Positions 7,509 to 15,746 of a stretch of 64,000 bases of DNA are shown here, piece by piece. A program made the translations under genes and the position numbers. The notes below the pieces were generated by a model. The model saw only the letters and a list, made by a program, of their open reading frames with translations. It was not told the origin of the DNA and searched no databases. The DNA comes from Paenibacillus durus ATCC 35681 (lineage in GTDB: Bacteria; Bacillota; Bacilli; Paenibacillales; Paenibacillaceae): the NCBI RefSeq assembly GCF_000993825.1, contig NZ_CP011114.1:2108001-2172000 (forward strand), written 5' to 3'. Positions within the stretch are counted from its first letter, which is position 1, and the number at the start of each line of letters is the position of its first letter.

Positions 7509-7960
7509 CGTGATCCCTCCTTGCTTTCTAAATTTACTATTTTACTAAGCGCTATGTCTGGTGCTTGGTTGTCTTTACTCCAATGTACCTCTTCTGTTCC
7601 TGCCTCCAATGCTGTTTGGTAATACCTGCATTTAAATTCAATACATTCACGGTAGACTTCCAATTCTGCTATTTGCCGGTCAACCTCCTTTTTTCTCTCC
7701 TGAAACATATCATAACGTCGCTGGATTGATGCATCCCCTTCCATCGTCCAACCAATAAACGTCCGAATATCCTTGATTGACATTCCTGTTTTCTTTAGAC
7801 AATGAATGACATGCAAAAATTCCAAATCTGATTCATCAAACATCCGTACTCCATTTGCATTGCGCTTTACAAAGGGCAACAGCCCTTCATTATCATAGTA
7901 ACGTAGTGTATATGCAGAAATATTCATTTTTTCAGCCAACTGTCCGATTGTGTAATTCAT
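7505..7960 (-). CDS. MerR family transcriptional regulator
   Basis: ATG 7960 with GGAGG seven bases upstream gives a 151-residue protein. Residues 1-70 are the MerR winged helix (YTIGQLAEKMNISAYTLRYY, DNEGLLPF, VRMFDESDLEFLHVIHCLKK), followed by GMSIKDIRTFI and a long dimerisation coiled coil with an RRYDMFQERKKEV heptad region. There is no cysteine-rich metal or iron-sulfur loop at the end, so it belongs to the aldehyde/drug-responsive type (AdhR or TipAN-like). It is coupled to the epimerase gene, which is the likely target. An in-frame upstream extension to 8101 lies across the promoter and is rejected. Confidence 0.88.
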   Translation of the reverse strand: MNYTIGQLAEKMNISAYTLRYYDNEGLLPFVKRNANGVRMFDESDLEFLHVIHCLKKTGMSIKDIRTFIGWTMEGDASIQRRYDMFQERKKEVDRQIAELEVYRECIEFKCRYYQTALEAGTEEVHWSKDNQAPDIALSKIVNLESKEGSR

Positions 7961-7994
7961 TATTTTCCTCCATTTTCCTGACCGTCTTTGTGGA

Positions 7995-8025
7995 AGTATA
8001 AGCCTTAGAGTCAACTGTAAGTCAA
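7995..8025 (-). promoter_or_regulatory. MerR-type promoter, 19-bp spacer
   Basis: Minus-strand TTGACT (8020-8025) and TATACT (7995-8000) are separated by 19 bp, the over-long spacing typical of MerR-activated promoters. The spacer contains TTGACTCTAAGG. It drives MerR and the epimerase. Confidence 0.75.
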
Positions 8026-8116
8026 GGTTCTTTTTGAGGGGAGCTCCCTCCAACTTTACAATAAAAAAGGACAATTCCGTTTCTTTAAAACGGATGTCCA
8101 TATAAGGTGTATAACA

Positions 8117-8896
8117 CTATTTTTCTTTAAGTCGGTATGGAGTGCGGAACCCGAGTTCTTTCGAAATCATTTCGGCATATTTTTTGACATAAAAGCTGTA
8201 CTTCTCGATATTTTGCGAGGTAAAACGAAACGAGGGGCCTGCACAATTAATGGAACCGATAACCGTATTATCGTAGGAGAAAACCGGCGCTCCGATACCT
8301 GTCGTACCATCGGTCGCTTCTCCGGATGTCACGGCAAACCCCTGCTGGCGAATGATCTCAATTTCCTGTTCGATATAGTCCCGCGTCAGCGGCTTCAGCG
8401 AAGGAACGGAGCTCCAATCCACGTTCGACAATATTTTCTCCCGTTCCTTTTGGGGCAAATAAGCCAAAATAACGCGGTTGGAAGCTCCAATAAACAGCGG
8501 CAGCCTGAGACCGATCGGTTCCGATATTTTAAGGATTTGCGGGGAATCGATGCAATCGATATACACCCCTTCTTCGTTTTCCCTTGTAGCCAAGTAGACG
8601 GTCTCATTCGTTTTTTGCGAAAGCTCCTCCATATAAGGCTTGGATACAGAGCGGAGCATAAGACTATCCCACATCAAAAAACCGTATTTCATGACGGATA
8701 AACCGAGCTTGTACCTTCTGTTATTACGATTTTGAGCAACAAATCCATACTTCGACAATGAGTTTAAAATCCGATGAACACTTTGGACAGGCATATCCAG
8801 TTCCCTGCTGATTTCAGTAACACTCATCTCCTTTTCGCTCCCCTGAGGAACAAGGATATCTAGTATCTGGATCGTCTTTGAAATGACACCGCACAT
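8117..8896 (-). CDS. IclR family transcriptional regulator
   Basis: The start at ATG 8896 (site AGAGGTGGG upstream) gives 259 residues, the usual IclR size. The N-terminal winged helix has SKTIQILDILVPQ, MSVTEISRELDMPVQSVHRI and YGFVAQN. The C-terminal effector domain has ISEPIGLRLPLFIGASNRVI, GFAVTSGEATDGTTGIGAPV and SINCAGP. IclR proteins bind small carbon compounds and regulate a neighbouring catabolic operon. Here the neighbours are copper amine oxidase and ammonium transport genes. A 19-bp palindrome 70 bp upstream of this gene recurs three times between the amine oxidase and Amt genes, so I infer that it controls amine catabolism. An extension to 8944 is possible but lacks a site. Confidence 0.88.
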   Translation of the reverse strand: MCGVISKTIQILDILVPQGSEKEMSVTEISRELDMPVQSVHRILNSLSKYGFVAQNRNNRRYKLGLSVMKYGFLMWDSLMLRSVSKPYMEELSQKTNETVYLATRENEEGVYIDCIDSPQILKISEPIGLRLPLFIGASNRVILAYLPQKEREKILSNVDWSSVPSLKPLTRDYIEQEIEIIRQQGFAVTSGEATDGTTGIGAPVFSYDNTVIGSINCAGPSFRFTSQNIEKYSFYVKKYAEMISKELGFRTPYRLKEK

Positions 8897-8966
8897 CAAA
8901 CCCACCTCTTCTCTGTTACTATTTATGACATGATTATAACACAAGTATTTGGCCGCACCTATGCAC

Positions 8967-8985
8967 TTTCCCGAATAACGGGAAA
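8967..8985. promoter_or_regulatory. Palindrome, putative IclR operator
   Basis: TTTCCCGAATAACGGGAAA, arms TTTCCCG/CGGGAAA. It lines up over 19 bp with the three sites at 11484, 11522 and 11625. Confidence 0.6.
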
Positions 8986-9032
8986 ATTCATTAAAAAATT
9001 AGATAAAAAACCGGCGCAGTTATAGATTCTAC

Positions 9033-9074
9033 AAAAAGACAACCCATGCTCCAGAAACTGGAAGATGGGTTGTC
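9033..9074 (-). terminator. Strong terminator after amine oxidase operon
   Basis: GACAACCCAT...ATGGGTTGTC with an inner CCAG/CTGG pair, followed by TTTTT on the minus strand. Confidence 0.85.
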
Positions 9075-9084
9075 TGCTACTTAA

Positions 9085-9447
9085 TTATAACGACAGTACG
9101 GTATATACTCCCATAGCTAATACACCGATTGAAACCGCGCTGCATAAATAGGTGTGAAACGTGCCGCTTCCCCGCTTTTTCCATGCCAGGGCAAGCTGTC
9201 TTACAGCAAAATACATGCTTATTAGATTGATTATAAAGAGTGCTATCATAAGCAGCTGCATCAAACTTGAGCCGCTTCCAGCCATATGATGGTGATCATG
9301 CATCTGCAAGTCCGCTGATGCTCCCATCAACATAGTGACTGTCAATCCATGGACAAGATGAAGCGGGAGGACCGACACGAGGAATAACACCGACAAGGCA
9401 GAAAATTTACTTTCTTTGCCCATGGACCTGATTTTTTGCAGCATCAT
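9085..9447 (-). CDS. Small integral membrane protein, unknown
   Basis: The 120-residue protein has three hydrophobic helices: about residues 17-42, a second at 62-86 (LMQLLMIALFIINLISMYFA) and a third at 101-120. A His-rich loop MHDHHHMAG lies near residues 49-57, which might bind metal. It starts with two ATG codons after AAAGGAG, 12 bp after the amine oxidase stop, and is followed by the operon terminator. I do not recognise a family. The location and His cluster would fit a role in copper supply to, or export related to, the neighbouring copper amine oxidase, but that is inference only. Confidence 0.7.
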   Translation of the reverse strand: MMLQKIRSMGKESKFSALSVLFLVSVLPLHLVHGLTVTMLMGASADLQMHDHHHMAGSGSSLMQLLMIALFIINLISMYFAVRQLALAWKKRGSGTFHTYLCSAVSIGVLAMGVYTVLSL

Positions 9448-9458
9448 CCATCACTCCT

Positions 9459-11402
9459 TTAGCTCTGGCAGCCGTCCGTTTTGACCGCGCTGCTGCAGTA
9501 GTTTTTCTTCGGCATCGGCGGAAGATTGATTGCCGGACTTTGATTGAAGAAACTAACCGGTTTCAGCATGAAGCCAATGTACGCGGTAGGCATAACCGGC
9601 CAGTCTTCAGGACGGGGAACATGCGTATGACCCATCGTATACCAGACAACGATGTCCGAATTGGCAACAGGCCGATCCTGTTCCGCCCATGACGACAAGC
9701 CTTCTCCGCCAATATGCTGGTTCGGATATTTGCCGCTTGCGTAGATTTCGTCTTCGTTGTACGGCGTGACCCACAAATGATGTTTGATGAAGCCCGCACG
9801 CTTTAACAGGCTTGAGTTTTTCGATGCGAACGGGAAACAGTTCTCGCCAGTCACGATTTTGTAGCCAACCGATTGGCCCAGCTCGTTCTTGACGTTATCA
9901 TTAACAATTTTCCAGTAACGAGCTGTTTCCAGCTTAATGTCCCGAATTGCCTTCTGCTCCGTTTCAAGCAGCGTCGATTTCGCATAAAATGCATTCTCAC
10001 GGGGGTTTCCTTCTCCAAGCTCCTCCGGGACTACGTCCACTTCGTAAACGGAATTGTCATTGCCATCGATTTGTATGTCCATACGTACATTGAAGAAATG
10101 CTGATGATTCGGCGCATACAGGTCTGGTCCTACCAGGTTGCCATATTTCGGCGTTTCACCCGGATGCAAGCCCGCCGTTGACAGAATGCCCGTCAGCTTG
10201 ACCTCAAATTGAATGTTGCCGTCTTGATAGAAATACCAGAAAAAGCCGTATTCGTAGTTCGCAACCGTAGAGATAGAGGAGACAACCAGCCTGCGCGAAC
10301 GTCTTACCTCGACATCATTGGTCCGCCAATCCGTATGCTTCCAGAGAATGCCGAAGTCCTCCTCATGCATACAGATCGCATTTTTGATCGTCATCAATTC
10401 GCCTTTGCTGTTTGCCATGACGCCATCGAAATATTTGATGTAACCGACGCAATCGCAACCAAGCTCCAAACTGTTGGCGAGCTGACCAATTCCGTATTCC
10501 CCGCTGTCAAAGGCGTTTTTGCGGTTTTGGATCGGGCCCGGATCGCCATACGGGACAACCATTTCGGATAAGGAGCCGCGGTACATAACCGGACGCTCGC
10601 GGCCCTGATCCTGGTACGTTACCGTATGGATCGTCAATCCTTCTCTGGCGTTGAAGCCGATACGGAATTTCCAGTTTTGCCATTCCACCTCATGACCATC
10701 AATCGTAAAGCTCGGCCCTTCCGGCTGCGTAATTTCAACCGGTTTGATGCCGGTGCGCAGCGGACCTACGCGGTCAGGCGTATAATTGAATTCCTGCATC
10801 GGGATTTTCGTGTATTCGTATTCCTCCACCCGCAGCACTTCCATTGTATTCAGATCCACGATCGGCACGAGCGGCAGCGGGCGGGCGTAGCCGTTATCCT
10901 TCTCGTCGCTGCGCAGAAAACAAAGCGGACGGGCCAGACGCACTGTTGCATCTTCTTCCGTTCCCCAGTTGCCCGGCGACCAAAGATCAACCATCACAAG
11001 CTCCGGCGTTTCGATGCCCAGACGTGCCAGCGCATCCTGGAATTCCGGACTGGCTTTGACAGCCTCCTCGCATTCCACTTGCTCATCAAGCATGATCATC
11101 GGCTGGACGCCCGGAACGTGCTTCCACGACACGACCTTCATTTGGCTTAAAGAAACAACCGCTTCATAAGTAGCATTGTCTATGCTATTTAGAACAATAA
11201 TGAAAGCTTCACGGTCAAACGGCTCCGCAGCGGAATAGCCGAGGACCACTTCCTTCCTGGGTTCCTTTAACATTACCGACACGAACCGATCCGCAGCGCT
11301 CAATTGTTGTTCTTCTTTCAGAATGGCTACAGCTGCCAAGATTTCTTCCTTGCTAAGCGGCTCCAAGGGGTGTTTTCCAAGTTCTACCGTTAATTGTGTC
11401 AT
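9459..11402 (-). CDS. Copper-containing primary amine oxidase
   Basis: The 647-residue enzyme oxidises primary amines to aldehyde, ammonia and hydrogen peroxide using Cu(II) and a self-made topaquinone. All key residues are visible: catalytic base Asp near residue 299 (KNAFDSGEYGIG), the topaquinone precursor Tyr383 in V-A-N-Y-E-Y, copper ligands His433 and His435 (NHQHFFNV) and His592 (MGHTHVP), and a Cys pair near 316-318/344. Length and numbering match the Arthrobacter globiformis type. There is no signal peptide, so it is probably cytoplasmic. ATG 11402 has a GAGG site. The divergent ammonium transporter and nearby IclR gene suggest use of an amine as nitrogen source. The exact amine (phenylethylamine, tyramine or other) is unknown. 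Confidence 0.95.
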   Translation of the reverse strand: MTQLTVELGKHPLEPLSKEEILAAVAILKEEQQLSAADRFVSVMLKEPRKEVVLGYSAAEPFDREAFIIVLNSIDNATYEAVVSLSQMKVVSWKHVPGVQPMIMLDEQVECEEAVKASPEFQDALARLGIETPELVMVDLWSPGNWGTEEDATVRLARPLCFLRSDEKDNGYARPLPLVPIVDLNTMEVLRVEEYEYTKIPMQEFNYTPDRVGPLRTGIKPVEITQPEGPSFTIDGHEVEWQNWKFRIGFNAREGLTIHTVTYQDQGRERPVMYRGSLSEMVVPYGDPGPIQNRKNAFDSGEYGIGQLANSLELGCDCVGYIKYFDGVMANSKGELMTIKNAICMHEEDFGILWKHTDWRTNDVEVRRSRRLVVSSISTVANYEYGFFWYFYQDGNIQFEVKLTGILSTAGLHPGETPKYGNLVGPDLYAPNHQHFFNVRMDIQIDGNDNSVYEVDVVPEELGEGNPRENAFYAKSTLLETEQKAIRDIKLETARYWKIVNDNVKNELGQSVGYKIVTGENCFPFASKNSSLLKRAGFIKHHLWVTPYNEDEIYASGKYPNQHIGGEGLSSWAEQDRPVANSDIVVWYTMGHTHVPRPEDWPVMPTAYIGFMLKPVSFFNQSPAINLPPMPKKNYCSSAVKTDGCQS

Positions 11403-11483
11403 CTCGTTAACCTCACTTTTTAATTTATTGATGTCAACTCATGTGACCATCTTATGTAATAAATCATACTCGCTACAGCCCTC

Positions 11484-11502
11484 TATCCCGCATTATGAGA
11501 AA
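11484..11502. promoter_or_regulatory. IclR-type palindrome, site 1
   Basis: TATCCCGCATTATGAGAAA. Its reverse complement aligns with the site in front of the IclR gene. It lies close to the putative -10 (TATGAT) of the amine oxidase gene, overlapping the -35 position. Confidence 0.55.
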
Positions 11503-11521
11503 CTGCGATTTTTTATTTGGT

Positions 11522-11540
11522 TTTCTCACAATGTGGGAAA
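11522..11540. promoter_or_regulatory. IclR-type palindrome, site 2
   Basis: TTTCTCACAATGTGGGAAA, the most symmetric copy, roughly mid-way between the divergent genes. Confidence 0.6.
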
Positions 11541-11607
11541 AGGGGCGTTTTCACTAATTTTATTGCCCATATTTACCAAGAGTGGTTATTTAGTTCAGTT
11601 TTTATAG

Positions 11608-11623
11608 TCAGAAAATTTTCTGA
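11608..11623. promoter_or_regulatory. Perfect 16-bp palindrome upstream of amt
   Basis: TCAGAAAATTTTCTGA is fully self-complementary and ends two bases before IclR-type site 3. It may be a second operator or part of the same control region. No known family was assigned. Confidence 0.45.
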
Positions 11624-11624
11624 T

Positions 11625-11643
11625 TGTCCCGCATGATGAGATA
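11625..11643. promoter_or_regulatory. IclR-type palindrome, site 3
   Basis: TGTCCCGCATGATGAGATA, about 80 bp upstream of the ammonium transporter start. The rest of the 11403-11721 gap shows no gene. Confidence 0.55.
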
Positions 11644-11721
11644 AGCTCATTTTGGAAAAGTACAATATCTTGTAATAATTGAGTCATATAACATAACACA
11701 TCATTCAGGAGGGAATAAACC

Positions 11722-13101
11722 ATGCTGTTAAAGCAGAAAAAATGGCTCTTGTCCATGGCATCCTTTTTCGTTTTTTGTTTAACCTCATTTCCTATTACCG
11801 TGTTCGCTGCTGGTGAAGCGCCGGCCGTCGATACGGGAGATACGACCTGGCTGCTCATTTCTACCGCGATTGTCATGTTTATGTTTATGCCCGGTCTCGC
11901 ACTATTCTATGGTGGATTAGTAACGCACCGGAATATCGTCTCGACCATCATGTATAGCTTCAGTTCCTTTGTTGTCGTCACGATCGTATGGGTATTGTGG
12001 GGGTATAGTTTTGCATTCGGCTCCGGAGTCGGGGGCATCTTCGGCGGATTCGACTATCTGGGGTTCAATCAGGTTGGCCAGGATGCAAAAGAAGGACTGA
12101 CGATCCCTCATCTTATATTTGCGATCTACCAGGGGATGTTTGCCTCGATCACAGTGGCGATTATATCCGGAGGCGTCGTCGAACGTATCCGTTTCTCGGT
12201 TTGGATCTTCTTCTCCGCTCTATGGGTAACGGTCGTTTATGCTCCAATGGCTTATTGGACGTGGGGCGGCGGATGGCTATCCAAGCTGGGCGGGCTCGAT
12301 TTTGCGGGAGGAACGGTCGTCCATATTCTCTCCGGCGTCAGTGCGCTGACGGCGGCGCTGATCGTCGGAAGACGCCGGGCATACCGTGAACAGGCACCTC
12401 CGCCGCATAATCTCGTGTTCTTTCTAATCGGTGGGATGTGCCTGTGGTTTGGGTGGTTCGGGTTTAATGGCGGCAGTGCGCTTGCATCCGGGGGACTTGC
12501 TTCGCTCGCTTTTGCTACGACACAAGTTGCGGCTGCTGCCGGCGGTGTCATATGGCTGGTGATGGAGTGGGCACTTCGCAAAAAACCGACGCTTGTCGGA
12601 GCCGTTTCAGGTGGTATTGCCGGCCTTGTTGCAATTACGCCCGCTGCCGGTTACGTCTCCATTATGTCTTCGATGATCATTGGCGGCGTGGCGAGCGTTA
12701 TCTGTTATTGGGCGCTGAATGTGCTAAAAGTGAAACTGAAGTACGATGATTCCTTAGATGTATTCGGCCTTCATGGAATCGGCGGAGCATGGGGAGCAGT
12801 CGCAACCGGCATTTTCGCCAGCAAAGATGTAAACCCGGCAGGTGCGAACGGTCTTCTTCACGGAAACCCTATGCAGGTCGTCACGCAAACGATCGATGTC
12901 ATTGTTGCCGTTCTTTTGGCCGTGATAGGAACATTTATTATCTTAAAGGCAATCTCCCTGTTTACTTCGCTGCGCGTAACCGAAGAAGAAGAATGGACAG
13001 GACTGGATACAAGCATACATGGCGAAAATGCTTATAACACATCCGAAGCTTCATCAGCAATTTCGCCTCCGGTCCTCGGATCGATACGAAAGCAAACATA
13101 G
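11722..13101 (+). CDS. amt: Ammonium transporter (Amt/MEP/Rh family)
   Basis: The 459-residue protein has an N-terminal signal-like segment (to about residue 30), then eleven membrane helices with Amt motifs: MFMPGLALFYGGLV, LDFAGGTVVHILSGVSAL (first twin His) and FGLHGIGGAWGAVATGIFAS (second twin His). It conducts ammonium across the plasma membrane as a trimer. ATG 11722 follows AGGAGGG. No GlnB-like gene is next to it, unlike the common amtB-glnK pair. Instead it is divergent from copper amine oxidase and shares the palindrome-rich region, so it may recover ammonia released by amine oxidation. A cytoplasmic C-terminal tail of about 55 residues follows the last helix. Confidence 0.93.
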   Translation: MLLKQKKWLLSMASFFVFCLTSFPITVFAAGEAPAVDTGDTTWLLISTAIVMFMFMPGLALFYGGLVTHRNIVSTIMYSFSSFVVVTIVWVLWGYSFAFGSGVGGIFGGFDYLGFNQVGQDAKEGLTIPHLIFAIYQGMFASITVAIISGGVVERIRFSVWIFFSALWVTVVYAPMAYWTWGGGWLSKLGGLDFAGGTVVHILSGVSALTAALIVGRRRAYREQAPPPHNLVFFLIGGMCLWFGWFGFNGGSALASGGLASLAFATTQVAAAAGGVIWLVMEWALRKKPTLVGAVSGGIAGLVAITPAAGYVSIMSSMIIGGVASVICYWALNVLKVKLKYDDSLDVFGLHGIGGAWGAVATGIFASKDVNPAGANGLLHGNPMQVVTQTIDVIVAVLLAVIGTFIILKAISLFTSLRVTEEEEWTGLDTSIHGENAYNTSEASSAISPPVLGSIRKQT

Positions 13102-13150
13102 TAGTAGATTGTAGAAACTTTCCCCACTTAAGTAGCGGAGAGGACGGAAC

Positions 13151-13245
13151 GATTGTGGAAAAGCGGTAGCGGTCGCCTTTGTCTCCGGATTTTTACCGCT
13201 GAGGAAAATAAATAAAATCTGGAGACAACAGCGATTGGAACAACG
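13151..13245 (+). repeat. Dispersed intergenic hairpin repeat, copy 1
   Basis: Contains CGCCTTTGTCTCCGGATTT, a GC-rich middle, and AAATCTGGAGACAACAGCG. The two arms are nearly inverse complements. The same element lies in opposite orientation at 28640-28750. No coding potential. It could form a long structured RNA or be a MITE-like element. Confidence 0.65.
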
Positions 13246-13298
13246 GTCCGTTCGCGCAGCGTCCACCCAAGTGCCTACTCTTATCTTACGCAAAAACA

Positions 13299-13342
13299 AG
13301 GGGTGTCCCAAGCAGCCATTGTGGCTTTTGGGACACCCCCTT
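13299..13342 (-). terminator. Terminator of the MFS gene (repeat-type)
   Basis: Long hairpin GGGGTGTCCCAA...TTGGGACACCCC with an inner GCC/GGC pair, T-rich on the minus strand. Almost the same hairpin ends the alcohol dehydrogenase gene at 23187-23230. Confidence 0.8.
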
Positions 13343-13362
13343 CATTTTGCTAGCTTGTTTAT

Positions 13363-14547
13363 CTATCTTCTTGAACCAGCAGCTTTTTGTTGTGTAGAGG
13401 GATTAAACATATATTTTCTAAGAAGAATAGATGCCAAACTCATGATCAAGAAAAGAACCCCAGCTATTACGATATATTGGGCACCCATCCCTGAGATAAA
13501 TAACCCACCTACTGAGGTTCCAATCGTCACCCCCAAGTTACTGCAAGATAGAAACATTCCATTAGCAAAGTCAGGTGCTTCTTGAGCAGACGAGGAGATC
13601 CAATATTGACTAACATTATTTCCTATCGCAAATAATATCCCCCAAAACAAAAGGGTTATCAACATGGGTACAACGGACTTCCCTGTAAGGAACGACAACA
13701 TCAGAAATAGCCCTAATACAATGGGAAAAAATGTTGCCGTTCTCATAGCATTTTTGGTAAGGAATCTTCCTCCCGCAAAATTTCCGACGAGACTTGCTAT
13801 TCCAAATATAAATAATGCAAAAGTAAGGGTTGTCCCCGATATATGGGTAACTGCACCCAGATATTCCGCAATGAAACTATTTATACTCGAATTCGCCGAT
13901 CCAATGAATACGACTGTAGCAATAGCTACCCACATGATAGGCTTTTTTAATACGCCGATTTGAGTTCCATAAGTAAGTCTTTCTTTAACAGGCATTGAAG
14001 GAATAAAAACCAATGTAGCTATTAGTGCTAGCGCATTTACAATAGCAAAGAATAACATGGCCATTTCTACAGAAGTTACACTGGCTATATAAGTAGTAAT
14101 TGGCACGCCAAGAATCATACCTGCGTTTACTCCTAATATTACTTTAGAAACAGCTTTTGGAGCTTCTTCTTTGCTAACGGAAGTAGCGGCTACCGTCAAA
14201 GCCAAAGCACAATAAATGGGATGAAAAAAGGCCGGAACTATGCGAGCAATAAGCAAAATGGTAAAGCTCGATGTTAGTAAAGAGACAATATTACCGGCAA
14301 CAAAAATACCAAGTACAAGCAGCATGACCTTCTTGCGATTTATTCCTGAAAACAATAACGGCAGGATGGGACCAGATATTGCAACCGCCAATGCAAAGAG
14401 ACTAACTAGCAACCCCGCTTCGGTAACACTGATATCAAACCGTTCAGCGACTACAGGTAATATACCTACGATCCCCATTTCAGTAGTTAATATCCCAAAA
14501 ACCCCTACTGTCAAAATAAGTATAAGCAAATTATTCTGTCTAACCAC
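13363..14547 (-). CDS. MFS transporter (DHA1/AraJ-like)
   Basis: The 394-residue protein has twelve predicted helices and the major-facilitator drug:H+ antiporter pattern: an N-terminal LILTVGVFGILTTEMGIVGI, SGINRKKVMLLVLG as the loop 2-3 motif, and the C-terminal QYWISSSAQEAPDFANGMF block typical of AraJ/YdhP-type exporters. The start is GTG 14547 with GGAGG upstream. It is divergent from a TetR gene (14744), with TetR-type palindromes in between, so probably repressed by it. A fragment of a close paralogue is at 22980-23180. The substrate is unknown; small-molecule efflux is likely. Confidence 0.88.
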   Translation of the reverse strand: MVRQNNLLILILTVGVFGILTTEMGIVGILPVVAERFDISVTEAGLLVSLFALAVAISGPILPLLFSGINRKKVMLLVLGIFVAGNIVSLLTSSFTILLIARIVPAFFHPIYCALALTVAATSVSKEEAPKAVSKVILGVNAGMILGVPITTYIASVTSVEMAMLFFAIVNALALIATLVFIPSMPVKERLTYGTQIGVLKKPIMWVAIATVVFIGSANSSINSFIAEYLGAVTHISGTTLTFALFIFGIASLVGNFAGGRFLTKNAMRTATFFPIVLGLFLMLSFLTGKSVVPMLITLLFWGILFAIGNNVSQYWISSSAQEAPDFANGMFLSCSNLGVTIGTSVGGLFISGMGAQYIVIAGVLFLIMSLASILLRKYMFNPSTQQKAAGSRR

Positions 14548-14596
14548 TACAAGTTATCCTCCAATTCTCATGAGTAAGATTAAATATCAAAATAAC

Positions 14597-14718
14597 TACT
14601 CCACATAAATGGATTATTCCCCACATGTGTATTATTATATCTGTATGACCATTTCTGCAATGACCAAATGGATCGCTTTTGCGGAATAAGTAACAGAAAC
14701 AAATATATTGTGGATTAT
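14597..14718. promoter_or_regulatory. TetR-type operator sites between MFS and TetR genes
   Basis: ACTCCACA (14597-14604) and TGGATTATTCCCCACA (14610-14625) match the TTGTKGATTANTCMACAA pattern. A further half-like site, TTGTGGATTAT, is at 14708-14718 just before the TetR gene. Confidence 0.5.
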
Positions 14719-14743
14719 TTTATTGAAAGTTGGTGTCGCTCGC

Positions 14744-15286
14744 ATGCGTAAAGTGGATCGGCGAATACTCAAAACTCAAGAAGCGATAAAAAAAGCTGTG
14801 GTTGAATTGATGACAGAAAAGGACTTCGATCAGATAACTGTCCAGGACATCTCCGACAGAGCAAACGTTGATCGTAAAACGGTCTACCATCACTACAAGG
14901 ATAAATTTGACTTGTTGGATAAGCTCATTGAAGAGCACATCAATGAACTCCGAGAAATTTGCGAATCTGAATCGACTTCTCCAGAAGGCAATTTCAGTTG
15001 GTTCAAATACTTTGAAGAGAAATATTCCTTCTTTTCGGTGATGCTGGCTAGTAAAGGAGCTCCATTTTTTCGCAAAAGATTCCTTGAGTTTGTTATCGAG
15101 GATATACGCAATGAATGGGAAATGACCGAAGGGAAAAAGAGCGGATTAAGCGAGGAGGTTATTGTACAATTTTTCGCACCAGCATACGTAGGACTCGTGG
15201 AATGGTGGTTTACGAATGGAATGCCCTATCCGCCAGATGCCATGGAAGAACAAGTGGGGATGATGCTAGAGAAGAACCTATCGTAG
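14744..15286 (+). CDS. TetR/AcrR family transcriptional regulator (copy 2)
   Basis: ATG 14744 (MRKVDRRILKTQEAIKKAVV) gives 180 residues, the same size as its relatives. An upstream TTG at 14708 would start inside an operator-like site and is rejected. HTH at ITVQDISDRANVDRKTVYHH; C-terminal VEWWFTNGMPYPPD. It is clearly paralogous to the genes at 2968 and 18509 along its whole length. Divergent from the MFS exporter, which it probably represses. The leader lacks a strong ribosome binding site, so expression may be low. Confidence 0.85.
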   Translation: MRKVDRRILKTQEAIKKAVVELMTEKDFDQITVQDISDRANVDRKTVYHHYKDKFDLLDKLIEEHINELREICESESTSPEGNFSWFKYFEEKYSFFSVMLASKGAPFFRKRFLEFVIEDIRNEWEMTEGKKSGLSEEVIVQFFAPAYVGLVEWWFTNGMPYPPDAMEEQVGMMLEKNLS

Positions 15287-15300
15287 TTTCTGCAAAAAGA

Positions 15301-15340
15301 AAAACCAGTCCGTCACTAAGATCAGTGCCAGACTGGTTTT
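15301..15340 (+). terminator. Terminator of TetR copy 2
   Basis: AAAACCAGTC...GACTGGTTTT inverted repeat directly after the TetR stop; works in both directions. Confidence 0.75.
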
Positions 15341-15369
15341 GATTCCGAACCTGTTTCATCTGGTTTGCA

Positions 15370-15615
15370 GGTTGACCCGGAAAATCAGGTACCCTCCACA
15401 ACACCCAGCCGATTAAAACAAGAGCCAGAAGAGACATGAGTCCGAATATGGCGCGCCAGCCGATGAAGTCGCCGAGCAAGGTGCCGAACGGTACGCCAAA
15501 GGTCAACGCAATTGGTGTTCCTACCATTGCGATGGCCAGAGCACGTCCCTTCAAGGCCTCCGGGACCATACGCCGCGCATAACCGGCGATCTTACCCCAC
15601 GCCGCACCTGAGGTA
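15370..15615 (-). pseudogene. MFS transporter fragment
   Basis: The minus strand encodes an internal MFS piece: KIAGYARRMVPEALKGRALA, then GTPIALTFGVPFGTLLGDFI and GWRAIFGLMSLLALVLIGWV, equal to helices 4-6 of an AraJ-like transporter. Neither end of the gene is present. The upstream side joins high-GC DNA at about 15615. The downstream side runs into the TetR terminator. Confidence 0.7.
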
Positions 15616-15746
15616 CCGCACACGCACACCGCTCCCGACTGGAGGTGCGGCTGGTCGCGCGTCGGGCGTCTGGCGTCCCGCGCGGCAGTAATCCGCACAC
15701 CGCCCGACAGCCAGCAGGGGACCTTCGGACCGTGAAGTTCAGCAGA

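Noticed and set aside
7961..8101. N-terminal extension of the MerR protein
   Set aside because: It crosses the MerR-type promoter; ATG 7960 has a good ribosome binding site.
10626..11150. 174-codon plus-strand frame
   Set aside because: Antisense of the amine oxidase gene; no promoter or site of its own.
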